From Haloterrigena alkaliphila (GTDB lineage Archaea; Halobacteriota; Halobacteria; Halobacteriales; Natrialbaceae): a DNA stretch of 64,000 nt. The notes under the pieces are model-generated. The model saw nothing but the letters and a program-made list of their open reading frames with translations, made no database searches and was not told where the DNA came from. The stretch spans positions 62,001-126,000 of the forward strand of contig NZ_CP084320.1 of the NCBI RefSeq assembly GCF_017352155.2, written 5' to 3'. A program made the translations under genes and the position numbers. Below, piece by piece: positions 9,421 to 18,603 of this stretch (its first letter is position 1; each line of letters starts with the position of its first letter).

Positions 9421-9530
9421 CCGATCGACGACCGCTGCCGCCATCGATGGCGGCGTCACCGTTCGACTCCATCGATCTCGACGCACGCCGGGACACGGGT
9501 CTTCTTTAGGATTCGCGACGCAGGGAGCGT

Positions 9531-10193
9531 ATGCACGTCGTCGTCAACGCCGCCACCAGCGCGGACGGCAAGCTCTCCTCCCGCCGTCGCGAGCAGATCG
9601 CCATCAGCGGCGAGGCGGATTTCGCGCGCGTCGATCGCCTCCGGGCCGATAGCGACGCCGTCGTCGTCGGCGTCGGCACCGTCCTCGCGGACGACCCGCA
9701 CCTGACCGTCAAGGACGAGTCGCTGTGCGACGAGCGCCTCGAGCGCGGCGAGCCGGAACAGCCGGCCCGCGTCGTCGTCGACTCGAGAGGACGAACCCCG
9801 ACCGACGCCGCGATGCTAGACGACGCGGCGGCGACCTACGTCTGTCTGAGCGAGGCCGCTCCCGTCGGCGCGCGGATGGATCTGGCCGACCACGCCGAGC
9901 TCGTGACGGCGGGCGACGACCGGGTCGACCTCCTGCGGGCGTTCGCGGCCCTCGAGACGCAGGGCCTCGAGCGGATCATGGTCGAGGGCGGCGGCGAACT
10001 CATCTTCTCGCTGTTCGAGGCCGGACTGGTCGACGAGTTGCGCGTGTTCGTCGGTCCGAAGGTAATCGGTGGCCGCGACGCCCCCACGCTGGCCGACGGC
10101 GAGGGGTTCGTCGAAGAGTTTCCGCTGTTGAACCTCGAGAGTCTCGAGCGACTGGACGACGGGGCGTTGTTGTGCTGGACGGTCAGCGACTGA
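9531..10193 (+). CDS. arfC: 2,5-diamino-6-ribosylaminopyrimidinone 5'-phosphate reductase
   Basis: The 220-residue protein is a RibD C-terminal-domain-type reductase. It has the opening MHVVVNAATSADGKLSS, a nucleotide-contact region DAVVVGVGTVLADDPHL, and the motif ERIMVEGGGELIFSLFEAGLVDEL near residue 145-168. In archaea a stand-alone enzyme of this type reduces the ribosylamino-pyrimidinone phosphate in riboflavin (and hence F420) synthesis. There is no fused deaminase domain, as expected for archaea. It converges with the enoyl-CoA hydratase gene, whose stop is one base away. Confidence 0.88.
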   Translation: MHVVVNAATSADGKLSSRRREQIAISGEADFARVDRLRADSDAVVVGVGTVLADDPHLTVKDESLCDERLERGEPEQPARVVVDSRGRTPTDAAMLDDAAATYVCLSEAAPVGARMDLADHAELVTAGDDRVDLLRAFAALETQGLERIMVEGGGELIFSLFEAGLVDELRVFVGPKVIGGRDAPTLADGEGFVEEFPLLNLESLERLDDGALLCWTVSD

Positions 10194-10194
10194 G

Positions 10195-10968
10195 CTACTC
10201 GAACTCCGGCTCTCGGTCCTCGACGAACGCCGTCATCCCTTCGCGCTGATCCGGCGTCCCGAAGAGACTCGCGAACGCCCGCTTCTCGTACTCGAGTCCG
10301 CTCGTCTGCGACCCTTCGTGGCGCTGGTTGAGCGCCTGCTTCGCGGCGCGCATCGCGACGGCCGGCTTTTCGGCGATGCGGGACGCCAACTCGTCGACGG
10401 TCGCCTCGAGGTCCTCGTCGGCCACCACCTCGCCGAAAATCCCGGCCTCGGCGGCGGACTGGGCATCTAGCCGCTCACCGAGGAAGATCATCCGGCGGGC
10501 GGTCTCGTCGCCGACCAGTTCCGGCAGGCGCTGGGTCGCACCCCACCCCGGAATGATCCCCAGATCGATCTCCGTGTTGCCGATAACGGCCGATTCGCTC
10601 GCGACCCGCAGGTCGCAGGCGATGGCCATCTCGCAGCCCCCGCCGAACGCGTATCCGTTGACCGCGGCGATCGTCGGCGCCGGAAACGCCGCCAGCGCGT
10701 TTGCGACGTCGTGGCCGAGTTCGCCCCAGTCCTGGGCCTCGGCGGTCGAGAGGTCCTGCATGTAGCCGATGTCGGCGCCGGCGATGAACGCGTCGTCGCC
10801 GGCGCCCGTGACGACGAGCGCGCGGGCGTCCTCGTCCGCGGCGTCGGTGATCGCCTCGCCCATCGCCTCGAGCGTCTCGACGTTCAGAGCGTTCAGCGCC
10901 TCGGGTCGATCCACGGTCAGCGTCGCGACGTCGTCGTCCCACTCGAGTTCGACGGTATCCCAGGACAT
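10195..10968 (-). CDS. Enoyl-CoA hydratase/isomerase family protein
   Basis: The 257-residue protein starts at the ATG at 10968; the frame is open far upstream but only through other genes' antisense. It has the crotonase fold signatures: AFIAGADIGYM near residue 60 and the oxyanion-hole region IAAVNGYAFGGGCEMAIACD near residue 95-115. ELVGDETARRMIFLGERLDA follows, and the C-terminus is KRAFASLFGTPDQREGMTAF. It likely hydrates 2-enoyl-CoA in fatty- or organic-acid oxidation. Substrate length cannot be judged. Confidence 0.9.
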   Translation of the reverse strand: MSWDTVELEWDDDVATLTVDRPEALNALNVETLEAMGEAITDAADEDARALVVTGAGDDAFIAGADIGYMQDLSTAEAQDWGELGHDVANALAAFPAPTIAAVNGYAFGGGCEMAIACDLRVASESAVIGNTEIDLGIIPGWGATQRLPELVGDETARRMIFLGERLDAQSAAEAGIFGEVVADEDLEATVDELASRIAEKPAVAMRAAKQALNQRHEGSQTSGLEYEKRAFASLFGTPDQREGMTAFVEDREPEFE

Positions 10969-11136
10969 ACGCCGGGGTTCATCGGCCGTCGGGAAATCCC
11001 TTGCCACCGAGGCAGTCTCGGTCGCGAGCGATCCCGCCCGAACGCGGTCTCGTCTCGACTCGTCGAACCGGACCTCCGGCGGGCGCGAGTCGCGGGACCC
11101 GTCACACCTTTCCTCGAGCGTCCCGTCTCTGTGAGT

Positions 11137-11670
11137 ATGAAACGAGCCACAGTCGGCGGCGGTTGCTTCTGGTGCGTCGAGGCTGCCTTCAAAGCGCTCG
11201 AGGGAGTCGAATCGGTCACCTCCGGCTACGCCGGGGGCCACGCCGAGGACCCCACGTATCAGGAGGTCTGCGCCGGGAAGACCGGCCACGCCGAAGTGGT
11301 CCAGATCGAGTACGATCCCGACGCGATCGCCTACGCGGACCTGCTGGAGGTCTTCTTTACGATCCACGACCCGACCACGAAGGACCGCGAGGGGCCGGAT
11401 ATCGGCAGCCAATATCGGTCGGCGATCTACGCCCACGACGACGACCAGCTCGAGACCGCCCGGGCGTTCGCCGAGGAACTCGAGAACGAGGGGCTCTACG
11501 ACGGCATCGTTACCGAAATCGAGCCGCTGGAGACGTTCTACGAGGCCGAGGAGTACCACCAGGACTACTTCGAGAAGAACCCCAACGACGCCTACTGTGC
11601 GATGCACGCGGCGCCGAAAGTCGAGAAGGTCCGGAAGAAGTTCGGCGAGACCGCCCCGGCCGACGACTGA
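11137..11670 (+). CDS. msrA: Peptide-methionine (S)-S-oxide reductase
   Basis: The 177-residue protein carries the MsrA active site GCFWC, with catalytic Cys10. Other conserved stretches are SGYAGGHAEDPTYQEVCAGK, HDPTTKDREGPDIGSQYRS and EYHQDYFEKNP. It repairs oxidised methionine in the cytoplasm. An in-frame GTG at 11131 would add only two residues and could be the real start. It is a single gene, divergent from the enoyl-CoA hydratase. Confidence 0.95.
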   Translation: MKRATVGGGCFWCVEAAFKALEGVESVTSGYAGGHAEDPTYQEVCAGKTGHAEVVQIEYDPDAIAYADLLEVFFTIHDPTTKDREGPDIGSQYRSAIYAHDDDQLETARAFAEELENEGLYDGIVTEIEPLETFYEAEEYHQDYFEKNPNDAYCAMHAAPKVEKVRKKFGETAPADD

Positions 11671-11780
11671 CGCGCGTCGTCCCCCGGCTGAGACGTGATC
11701 ATGACGTAACGGCGGGAGAGCGGGAGTGAGAGCGGGTGGAGGGCCGAAAACGTCGCAGGACGTCCGATCGAGCGGCGGAA

Positions 11781-12161
11781 CTACCGCCGTCCCGACGGCG
11801 AGGTAGAGAAGCGAGTAGAGGACGCGTTCAGCATCGATCCGGCGGCGCTCTCGTCGTCGACGCGCCTCAGGTAGTCGACGAGGGTAGTCCCGCTCAGGCG
11901 TAGCGAGACGGTACGCGCGTCGCGATCGTACGACACGACCCCGTGGTCCTCGAGTCGCGGGAGGTGATTGTGCGCGAGGGTGAGACGGATGGTACGCGGA
12001 TCGTCGCCCGTCGGGCCCTCGTACTCGCGGTCGGCGATTCGCTCGGCGAGTTCGTCGATCGACAGCGCGGTGCCGACGTCGTCTAGCGTTCGCACGAGGA
12101 TTCGCCGTCGTCGGTCTGCGAGCAGCGCAAAGCACTCGGATTCTGTGAGTTCTGTGGTCAT
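11781..12161 (-). CDS. DUF7344-type winged-helix regulator
   Basis: The 126-residue protein has the pattern typical of haloarchaeal DUF7344 proteins: CFALLADRRRRILVRTLDD, then a helix-turn-helix built on ALSIDELAERIADREYEG, then RTIRLTLAHNHLPRLEDHGV and a wing VSYDRDARTVSL. The tail is Ser-rich. It has no membrane segment, unlike the paralogue at 56351. It is probably a transcription factor of unknown target, transcribed divergently from the winged-helix/coiled-coil gene to its right. Confidence 0.78.
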   Translation of the reverse strand: MTTELTESECFALLADRRRRILVRTLDDVGTALSIDELAERIADREYEGPTGDDPRTIRLTLAHNHLPRLEDHGVVSYDRDARTVSLRLSGTTLVDYLRRVDDESAAGSMLNASSTRFSTSPSGRR

Positions 12162-12386
12162 TGTCTGATCTCTGCTACGATTTCACCCGACGAGCAGCCG
12201 AGTAATATATCGGCCCGACAGTGTGTCCCAGTTTACTGCATTTCACGGGAATAAAGTAAACTATATTAACATAACTATTTATGATTATGGTTATCGCCGT
12301 AGCGTAACCCACTACTGGCTGGTTCACGCTACATGCTACAGAATACGGAACTAATATAGGGTTCGAAGACAGTCACACCGAGCGAG
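12162..12386. promoter_or_regulatory. AT-rich divergent promoter region
   Basis: This spacer serves genes reading away on both sides. It contains an AT-rich stretch around 12250-12290 (for example TATATTAAC and TATTTATG). A TATA-like CTAATATAG at 12351-12359 lies about 32 bases before a GTG at 12387. That GTG would be the natural leaderless start of the next gene but is out of frame by one base. Confidence 0.5.
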
Positions 12387-12447
12387 GTGAGCGCCAATTA
12401 CTACCCTCCAGCAGACGCTTGACGACCTCGATCCGAAGAGTATCGAC

Positions 12448-12999
12448 ATGCTCCGGGCGGTTTCCGACTGCGGCGGCGAGGCGACGACCTCGGAAATCCG
12501 CGATATGACGGGGCTGAGCAACAGTCAGGTCGCGTACCGCCGCGATAAACTGACCGAGTACGGATTACTCGAGGTTCGGACCGGCGAACCGACGGGGTCG
12601 CGGACTCCGCCGAAGGTGCACTCGCTCACGGAAGCGGCCCGGTCGCAGATCGATTCCGGGCTCTTCGAACTGTACAACGCGCCGGTGACGAGCGACGTCG
12701 AACAGCTCAGCACCCAGTACAACCACCTCCGCGACCGCGTCGACGACCTCGCACGGACGGTCGCCAGTCTCGAGGGGAGCCTCACGAAGGTCAATACCGA
12801 ACTGAGTCGGCTCGAGGGGACCATCGCGAAGACGAACGCGGAGCTAAACGAGCGCGTCGGCGACGCCGACGAGATCGAATCGGCGACCGACGAGGAGACG
12901 GTGGCAGGCGCCATCCACTCGTTGTCGGCGGAGCTCGCGGAGCTCCGCGAGGAAGTGGCGGAGCTGGACGAACGGAAGAAGAACAAGTTCTTCGGGTGA
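12448..12999 (+). CDS. Winged-helix protein with C-terminal coiled coil; start region probably disrupted
   Basis: As readable from the ATG at 12448 the product is 183 residues. Residues 1-60 form a winged helix (TTSEIRDMTGLSNSQVAYRRDKL, then YGLLEVRTG). Residues about 85-175 are a heptad-rich coiled coil (LRDRVDDLARTVASLEGSL, LAELREEVAEL) that may mediate oligomerisation. Upstream, the frame stays open and reads TTLQQTLDDLDPKSID without a standard start codon. A GTG at 12387 would join that frame if one A at 12396-12397 were removed. So the annotated start may be about 20 residues too short. Function and targets unknown. Confidence 0.72.
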   Translation: MLRAVSDCGGEATTSEIRDMTGLSNSQVAYRRDKLTEYGLLEVRTGEPTGSRTPPKVHSLTEAARSQIDSGLFELYNAPVTSDVEQLSTQYNHLRDRVDDLARTVASLEGSLTKVNTELSRLEGTIAKTNAELNERVGDADEIESATDEETVAGAIHSLSAELAELREEVAELDERKKNKFFG

Positions 13000-13440
13000 T
13001 CGATCGCCGCCTCGAGGCGGTCCCACGGCTCGTATTGGAGACTTCGACGCTCGAGGCGCGACGGACGACAGCCGCTCGAGACCATCGACGGGGACAAGAA
13101 GTCCCACCGAGGCCGCGTCGAGCGAGATCGGCGGCGACCTCGGAACGTCCGTTACGGCCACACTGACCCCGCAAGCGGCGTAACAGCGGCTACATCGGAT
13201 CTCCGGACGCGCTCAGCAGGTGTTGAATCCCGTACTGGTGCTGTAGAATCCGTAATACGGCTCGAGGACGCTACGCGGATGCACGAGGACGAGAACGTCG
13301 CTGACGCGCGAGCCCAGTCCCCCGACTACAGCCCCTGATGGTCCGCGTTTTTTCGCTGTCCCGTCCGACCCGAGCGGACGGGTCCCCGATCGACGCCGGC
13401 GCGGTGAAAGGTACCTCCGTCTCGAGTCCGTCCGTTCGGT
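13000..13440. other. Intergenic region, no gene seen
   Basis: This is 441 bases with no convincing gene. A perfect palindrome CCGCCTCGAGGCGG at 13007-13020 directly follows the winged-helix stop and could form a hairpin, but no T-run follows it. A short TTTTTT tract lies at about 13348-13353 upstream of the glpA-like gene. Confidence 0.5.
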
Positions 13441-14718
13441 ATGAGCAGCCGAGCGGAACGATCGGATCGGTCGGACGTCCTCGTCGTCGGCGGCGGCGCG
13501 ACCGGAACGGGTATCGCCAGGGATCTCGCACTGCGGGGCGTTGACGTGACGCTAGCCGAACGCAACGGGCTCTCGGCGGGCGCCTCCGGGCGCTCTCACG
13601 GACTGTTGCACAGCGGCGCCCGCTACGCCGAGAGCGACCCGGAGGGCGCTCGCGAGTGTCTCGAGGAGAACCGCATCCTCCGCGATATCGCCGGCGCCGC
13701 CGTCCGCGAGACGCGGGGGCTGTTCGTCCAGCTGGCCGGCGACGATCAGGCCTACTTCGAGGCGAAGCGCGCGGCCTGCGAGGACGTCGGCATTCCGGTC
13801 GACGTGATCGACGGCGAGACGGCTCGAGCCGCGGTTCCCGGTCTCGCCGAGCGCGTCGAGCGCGCCATGTGGGTCCCCGACGCGGTCGTCGTCCCGTCGC
13901 GACTGGTCGCGGCCAACGCGGCGGACGCACGCGATCACGGCGCCCGCATTCGCACTCACGCGCCAGTCGCGTCGATGACCGTCGACGACGGGCGGATCGA
14001 GTCGGTCTCGCTCGGCGGCGACGTCGGGGAGACCGTCGAACCGCGGTTCGTCGTGAACGCGACCGGCGCCCACGCCGGCCGGGTCGCCGCGATGGCCGGT
14101 GTCACCCTCGACATGCGCCCGACGCGGGGCGTCATGGTCTCCGTCGAACACGAGGGGCTCGAGCCGGTGCTCAACCGCTGTCGCGATCCCGCCGACGGCG
14201 ACATCGTCGTCCCCCACGACGACGAGGTCGTGCTGGGGACGACCAGCGTCCCGATCGACGATCCGGACGACTACGAGCGGGCCGACTGGGAGGTCGAGGC
14301 GACCGTCGAGGAGTGCGCGACGATCCTCCCGGCTCTCGCCGAGGCCGAGCGCGTCCGGACGTGGTGGGGCGTTCGACCCCTGTACGAGCCCGAGGAGGCC
14401 GCTCGAGGCGGCCGCGGGATCTCGCGGGGCTTCCACCTGCTCGATCACGCCACTGATAGTCACTCGTCGGTAGACCGCTCCAACGGCGTCGAGAACTTCG
14501 TCAGTATCGTCGGCGGGAAGCTGACGACCTATCGGCGCATGGCCGAGGCGACGGCCGACCTGGTCTGCGATCGACTGGGCGTCGACGCCGCGTCGGTCAC
14601 GGCGACGACCGCGCTCCCGGGCGCGTCGGATCCGGCGGCGCTCGACGAGTTCGTCCGCGAGTTCGACGGGCAGGGGCCGACGGATTCCGACCTCGTGGGC
14701 GGTGAGCGAGCCGAGTAG
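13441..14718 (+). CDS. FAD-dependent GlpA-like glycerol-3-phosphate dehydrogenase, short form
   Basis: The 425-residue protein has the FAD Rossmann motif VLVVGGGATGTGIARDLALRG at residue 13, SGASGRSHGLLHSGARY substrate-site sequence, and the late GlpA/GlpD signature SIVGGKLTTYRRMAEATADLVC near 360-380. It aligns in style with the catalytic half of anaerobic G3P dehydrogenase subunit A. It ends at once after the region following the SIVGGK motif, so the Cys-rich C-terminal domain of full-length GlpA (about 540-590 residues) is absent. No glpB or glpC follows. It may be a divergent oxidoreductase or a shortened second copy. Confidence 0.8.
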   Translation: MSSRAERSDRSDVLVVGGGATGTGIARDLALRGVDVTLAERNGLSAGASGRSHGLLHSGARYAESDPEGARECLEENRILRDIAGAAVRETRGLFVQLAGDDQAYFEAKRAACEDVGIPVDVIDGETARAAVPGLAERVERAMWVPDAVVVPSRLVAANAADARDHGARIRTHAPVASMTVDDGRIESVSLGGDVGETVEPRFVVNATGAHAGRVAAMAGVTLDMRPTRGVMVSVEHEGLEPVLNRCRDPADGDIVVPHDDEVVLGTTSVPIDDPDDYERADWEVEATVEECATILPALAEAERVRTWWGVRPLYEPEEAARGGRGISRGFHLLDHATDSHSSVDRSNGVENFVSIVGGKLTTYRRMAEATADLVCDRLGVDAASVTATTALPGASDPAALDEFVREFDGQGPTDSDLVGGERAE

Positions 14719-14767
14719 CGACGTCGGCAGCACCAGCGGGGCGGCGGCGTCAGCGTGGTCGGCGGCG

Positions 14768-16408
14768 TCAGCGCCCGCCGCCGAGACCGCGCGTGACCCG
14801 CCGAAGCGACTGCGTCACCGCCGCAGGGTGAGGGAGGCCCAGTCGGTAGCGGATTCGGTCCTGCCGTTTGAACGGGTCGAACACGGCGGGTTCCTCGAGG
14901 TCCCAGAGCTGCGCCCGCGACCCGCGAACGCCGCGGCGGTCGAGGACGGCGTTGGCCGCGCGGCGGCCAGCCTCGTTCGCCGACTCCATCGAGGCCAGAT
15001 CGGAGTTGGTTCGGACGTAATCGCTCGCCAGCGTGAGGTTCGGGACGCCGACGTCTGCTGGCGGCCGGTTTCGCAGCGAGCCGACGGTGTTGATCAACAG
15101 CGGCGAGCGGTTCGCGACGCCCGCGTCGGTTTCGACGATCGCCGGATCGAGGAACCAGTCGACCAGCAGCTCGTCGCGCAGCCGTTCGTCGGGACCGTTC
15201 AGGTGGGTCTTCAACTGGGACCAGATCTCCGCGGCGATCTCCTCGCGCGTGCAGTTCCTGGCCGGCTTTCCGTACAGGACGCCCGGCGCGTCCCAGTCCG
15301 AGGCGATCACCGAGAGGACGCCCGCGACGTCGTCGGCGCGGTCCTCGAGGTCGTACCCCGTCCAGAACTGCTGCTGGGAGATCGACGTCAGCGCCCACGG
15401 GGCGTCGGCGTAGACCTGATGGCCCCGGGTCAGTTCGACGTCCTCGCGGAGGTAGAACTGGATGCCGTTCATCCACGCGGTGTCGAGACGCTCGATCCGG
15501 CCGAGTTCGGGCGCGATCCGGCGCAGTTCGGGGGAGACCAGCTCGGAAGCGACCTCGATCGGAACCGCGAGGACGTACTCGTCAGCCTCAATCCGCTCCC
15601 CGGCGCCGCCGCTCCCGTCGGCCACGACGGCGCCGGTGACCCGTCGCCTGTCGGTCTCGAGCCGCCGAACCGGCGTGTTCGGGCGGAGATCGACGCCCAG
15701 CGACTCGAGGTGGCGAACCCAGGGGTCGATCCACGCCTCGCTGGTCGGCGCGTTCAGCACGCGCTCGGTCGGTCGGGTCGGATCGAGCTGGCCGAACAGG
15801 AGCTGCAGATAGACGGTGCCGATCGTTCTGGCGCTGCCGACCTGCGGGCGGAGCGCGACGAGCGCCTGCGTCGCGTACGCGAGCCGGTTCCGAAACTCCG
15901 GCGAGCGGTTGTCGGCGTCGATGAACGTCCACCACGAGACGTTCTCCAGTTCGTCCTCGCGGCGGTCCTCGCAGGCGGTCAGGACGTACAGCAGGCGCTC
16001 GAGCAGAAACCGGACGTCGTCGGCGGGCAGGTCCTCGGCGAACGCCGGGCGCAGCGCCTCGAGCCAGCCCCGGACGGTGTCGGGCGTGCGGGTTTCGGCG
16101 ATCCGGCCTGTCCCGTTTTCGCTCGCGATCAGCGTCGCCTCGGTCTCGACGAGGTTGTCCGCGACGGTGCCGTCGCCGTCGGGAATGCGGGCCATCGTGT
16201 CGACGACGTGGCGGTAAAAGGCCGGGAAGAACCGGAAGCCGTGTTCGCCGTGTAGCGGCGCCGGCCCGTCGTCGATCGGGATCGAACGAGCCTTCCCGCC
16301 GAAGCGGTCGTTCGCCTCGACGACGGTCACCTCGAGCCCGCGCTCGGCGAGTTCGTGGGCCGCGGTGAGGCCGCCGATTCCGCCGCCGACGACGGCAACG
16401 TGTGTCAT
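14768..16408 (-). CDS. FAD-dependent oxidoreductase of the phytoene/hydroxysqualene desaturase-like group
   Basis: The 546-residue protein begins with the dinucleotide-binding motif VAVVGGGIGGLTAAHELAER, followed by EANDRFGGKARS. GEHGFRFFPAFYRHVVDTM near residue 55 is typical of hydroxysqualene-dehydroxylase-like amine-oxidase-fold flavoproteins. It contains ANEAGRRAANAVLDRRG near 500, the C-terminal FAD-binding part. No membrane segment is evident. The likely substrate is an isoprenoid (carotenoid or squalene type), but this is inference. It converges with the glpA-like gene. Confidence 0.78.
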   Translation of the reverse strand: MTHVAVVGGGIGGLTAAHELAERGLEVTVVEANDRFGGKARSIPIDDGPAPLHGEHGFRFFPAFYRHVVDTMARIPDGDGTVADNLVETEATLIASENGTGRIAETRTPDTVRGWLEALRPAFAEDLPADDVRFLLERLLYVLTACEDRREDELENVSWWTFIDADNRSPEFRNRLAYATQALVALRPQVGSARTIGTVYLQLLFGQLDPTRPTERVLNAPTSEAWIDPWVRHLESLGVDLRPNTPVRRLETDRRRVTGAVVADGSGGAGERIEADEYVLAVPIEVASELVSPELRRIAPELGRIERLDTAWMNGIQFYLREDVELTRGHQVYADAPWALTSISQQQFWTGYDLEDRADDVAGVLSVIASDWDAPGVLYGKPARNCTREEIAAEIWSQLKTHLNGPDERLRDELLVDWFLDPAIVETDAGVANRSPLLINTVGSLRNRPPADVGVPNLTLASDYVRTNSDLASMESANEAGRRAANAVLDRRGVRGSRAQLWDLEEPAVFDPFKRQDRIRYRLGLPHPAAVTQSLRRVTRGLGGGR

Positions 16409-16544
16409 CTGCCGTCACTGGGTCCCCCAGCGGAGTAAGCAGTACCCCTAACGAATACGGGTCGGCGATAGCGGCGCTCGAACGTCGGTTTGAGCCGATT
16501 CGTCACCGTATTCGGAATCGAGACGAGCGTCGGCTGTTCCGCGT

Positions 16545-16910
16545 TCAGAACTCCCGGCTGGCGTTCGACCAGATGTTCAGCGACTGGTCGTTCGAGGAGT
16601 CGATATCGACGCGAAACTCGCGCTCGTCGTCGAGGCTGATACCGATCCGATCGAAGTCCGCCACGTAGCGCGACGTGTGGTGGCTTCCCCGTCGAACGCC
16701 GACGGTCTCACTGGCGAGTCCGGCCTCCGTTAGCCGATCGAGTTTTCGGTAGGTCGTCGACAGCGGGAGATCGGTCTCCTCCGCGATCTCGAGGACGGTC
16801 TTGGGCGCCTCGAGAATCGCGATGATCTCCCGGCAGTCGGCATCGTCCAGCACCGCGATGACGCGCTCGAGATCGGGCGTCTCGCCGGACGATGAGAACT
16901 CGAGTGGCAT
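16545..16910 (-). CDS. ArsR/IclR-like winged-helix transcriptional regulator
   Basis: The 121-residue product has a clear winged helix: REIIAILEAPKTVLEIAEET, then LPLSTTYRKLDRLTEAGL, then a wing around ETVGVRRGSHHTSRYVADF. The short C-terminal part (DREFRVDIDSSN) may be a small dimerisation strand. It is divergent from cobA and lies downstream of nothing co-directional, so no target is evident. Residues are conserved with many haloarchaeal HTH proteins of about 120 residues. Confidence 0.8.
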   Translation of the reverse strand: MPLEFSSSGETPDLERVIAVLDDADCREIIAILEAPKTVLEIAEETDLPLSTTYRKLDRLTEAGLASETVGVRRGSHHTSRYVADFDRIGISLDDEREFRVDIDSSNDQSLNIWSNASREF

Positions 16911-17031
16911 AGACTGCGAACACGTTAGGAGCGGAGCCTAAAGACACGTTTGGTCGTCATCACCCGCTGTCGCGCGGACGGCTACTGCCGATGTAACCAA
17001 CCTAATGTAGGACCCCGCCGATCCACGTCGT

Positions 17032-17721
17032 ATGAGCGACGATCAGCGGCCCGATTCGACGGTCGAGAACACGCCCGGGCAGGGACGAACGCCCGAACCC
17101 GAACGGATCGAGCCGGCGGCGCCCGAGGAGTTCGGCCTCGTGCAGGTCTGGTGGGGCGACGGAAAGGGAAAGACGACGGCCGCGCTCGGGATGGGGATGC
17201 GCGCGGCGGGCCACGGCTACCGCGTCCACCTGCTCCAGTTCATGAAGGGCGGCGCCTCGAGCGTCGACGCCGTTCGCGGCGAGTACAACGCCATCGCGGC
17301 GCTGCCGGGGATCAGCTACGAGAACCTCGGCCACTACGGCTGGCACGGGATGGCCGACGGCAGCGACGAAGCGGACCACGAGGCCCAGGCCCAGGCGGGC
17401 CTCGAGCGCGCCCGCGAGTTGCTCGAGGCGGCCGGAGACGCGGACCTCGCGGAGTCGATCGACCTCGACGCGCCGCCGGAGGAGGGCGTGCACATGCTCG
17501 TCCTCGACGAAATCCTCTACGCCGCCGATCGGGACCTGATCGGCGAGGACGACGTCCGCGACCTGGTCGACGCGAAGCCCGATAGTCTCGAACTCGTCCT
17601 CTCGGGCAGTCACGCCGAACCGGCGTACCTCGAGGACCGCGCGGACCTGATCACGAACGTTCGAAACGTGAAACATCCGATCGACGACGGGCAGCGGGCG
17701 CGACGGGGCACCGAATTCTGA
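17032..17721 (+). CDS. cobA: Cob(I)yrinic acid a,c-diamide adenosyltransferase
   Basis: The 229-residue protein is of the CobA/CobO/BtuR type. The P-loop GDGKGKTT is at residues 42-49, followed by MGMRAAGHGYRVHLLQFMKGG, and the Walker-B-like VLDEILYA is near residue 160. It transfers the adenosyl group of ATP to Co(I) corrinoids in cobalamin synthesis or salvage. A second B12 gene, cbiP, lies about 5 kb away on the same strand but beyond origin A. The N-terminal 35 residues are a haloarchaeal acidic extension. Confidence 0.93.
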   Translation: MSDDQRPDSTVENTPGQGRTPEPERIEPAAPEEFGLVQVWWGDGKGKTTAALGMGMRAAGHGYRVHLLQFMKGGASSVDAVRGEYNAIAALPGISYENLGHYGWHGMADGSDEADHEAQAQAGLERARELLEAAGDADLAESIDLDAPPEEGVHMLVLDEILYAADRDLIGEDDVRDLVDAKPDSLELVLSGSHAEPAYLEDRADLITNVRNVKHPIDDGQRARRGTEF

Positions 17722-17823
17722 GGAATCGGGCGGTCGATCGGTCGAACGTCCGGTCCGGCGGGGCTGTCACTACTCCCCTACCAACACAATTATTATCAGT
17801 TCCCGAGAACGGTTGGGCGTTCA

Positions 17824-18603
17824 ATGGGTGCGATTCACGTAGACGGACTGCGGAAGTCCTACGGTGCCGTCGACGCGGTAGCCGGGATGAGTTTTACCGT
17901 CGACCGCGGCGAGCTGTACGGGTTTCTCGGTCCGAACGGGGCGGGGAAGACGACCACGATCCGGACCCTGACCGGCCAGATCCGGCCGGACGCGGGGACG
18001 GTCGAGGTCCTCGAGACCGATCCGGCGGCGGAGCCGATCGAGACGCGACGCCGGGTCGGGATCCTGCCCGAGCAGGGGTCGCCGCCGAGCTTTCTGACGC
18101 CCCGCGAGTACCTCGCGTTCGTCGGCGACGTTCGGGACCTCGAGTCGGATAGGGTCGCCGAGCGGACGGCCGACTGGGCGGATCGCCTCGGCTTCGAGAG
18201 CAAACTCGACACGCTCCACACGGGCCTCTCGCGGGGCCAACAGCAGAAGGTGATGATCGCGCAGGCGTTCCTCCACGAACCGGACGTGGTCTTCATCGAC
18301 GAGCCGCTGGCGAACCTCGACCCGCTCGTCCAGGAGCAGGTCAAGCGCTTCCTCGTCTCCTACGCGGCCGGCGACAACGCCGTCTTCGTCTCGACGCACA
18401 ACATCGACGTCGCCGAGGAGATCTGTACGCGGGTCGGCATCGTCGCCGACGGGCGGATCGTGACCGAGCGATCGCTCACCGGCGACGGCGGCGGTGAGGG
18501 CGGCGAGAACGGGAGCGACGAATCGCTGCTGGAGGTGTTCCTCGAGCGCGTCGAGCGGGAGGACGCGCGAGATCTGCCGTCGCTCGAACGGGTCGACGTA
18601 TGA
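17824..18603 (+). CDS. ABC transporter ATP-binding protein
   Basis: The 259-residue ATPase has Walker A GPNGAGKTT near residue 37, the Q-loop, the signature LSRGQQQK near 137, Walker B VVFIDEP near 157, and a switch His in VFVSTHNI. It resembles drug/lipid/Na-export type ATPases that pair with a separate permease. The stop TGA lies inside the first copy of a 17-bp triplicated unit. The permease start lies in the third copy, so the ancestral ATGA stop-start overlap has been pulled apart. Confidence 0.92.
   Translation: MGAIHVDGLRKSYGAVDAVAGMSFTVDRGELYGFLGPNGAGKTTTIRTLTGQIRPDAGTVEVLETDPAAEPIETRRRVGILPEQGSPPSFLTPREYLAFVGDVRDLESDRVAERTADWADRLGFESKLDTLHTGLSRGQQQKVMIAQAFLHEPDVVFIDEPLANLDPLVQEQVKRFLVSYAAGDNAVFVSTHNIDVAEEICTRVGIVADGRIVTERSLTGDGGGEGGENGSDESLLEVFLERVEREDARDLPSLERVDV

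Noticed and set aside
10195-12135. 646-codon frame that would extend the enoyl-CoA hydratase upstream
   Set aside because: The extra 389 residues run antisense through msrA and into the DUF7344 gene; the real domain starts at Met 10968.
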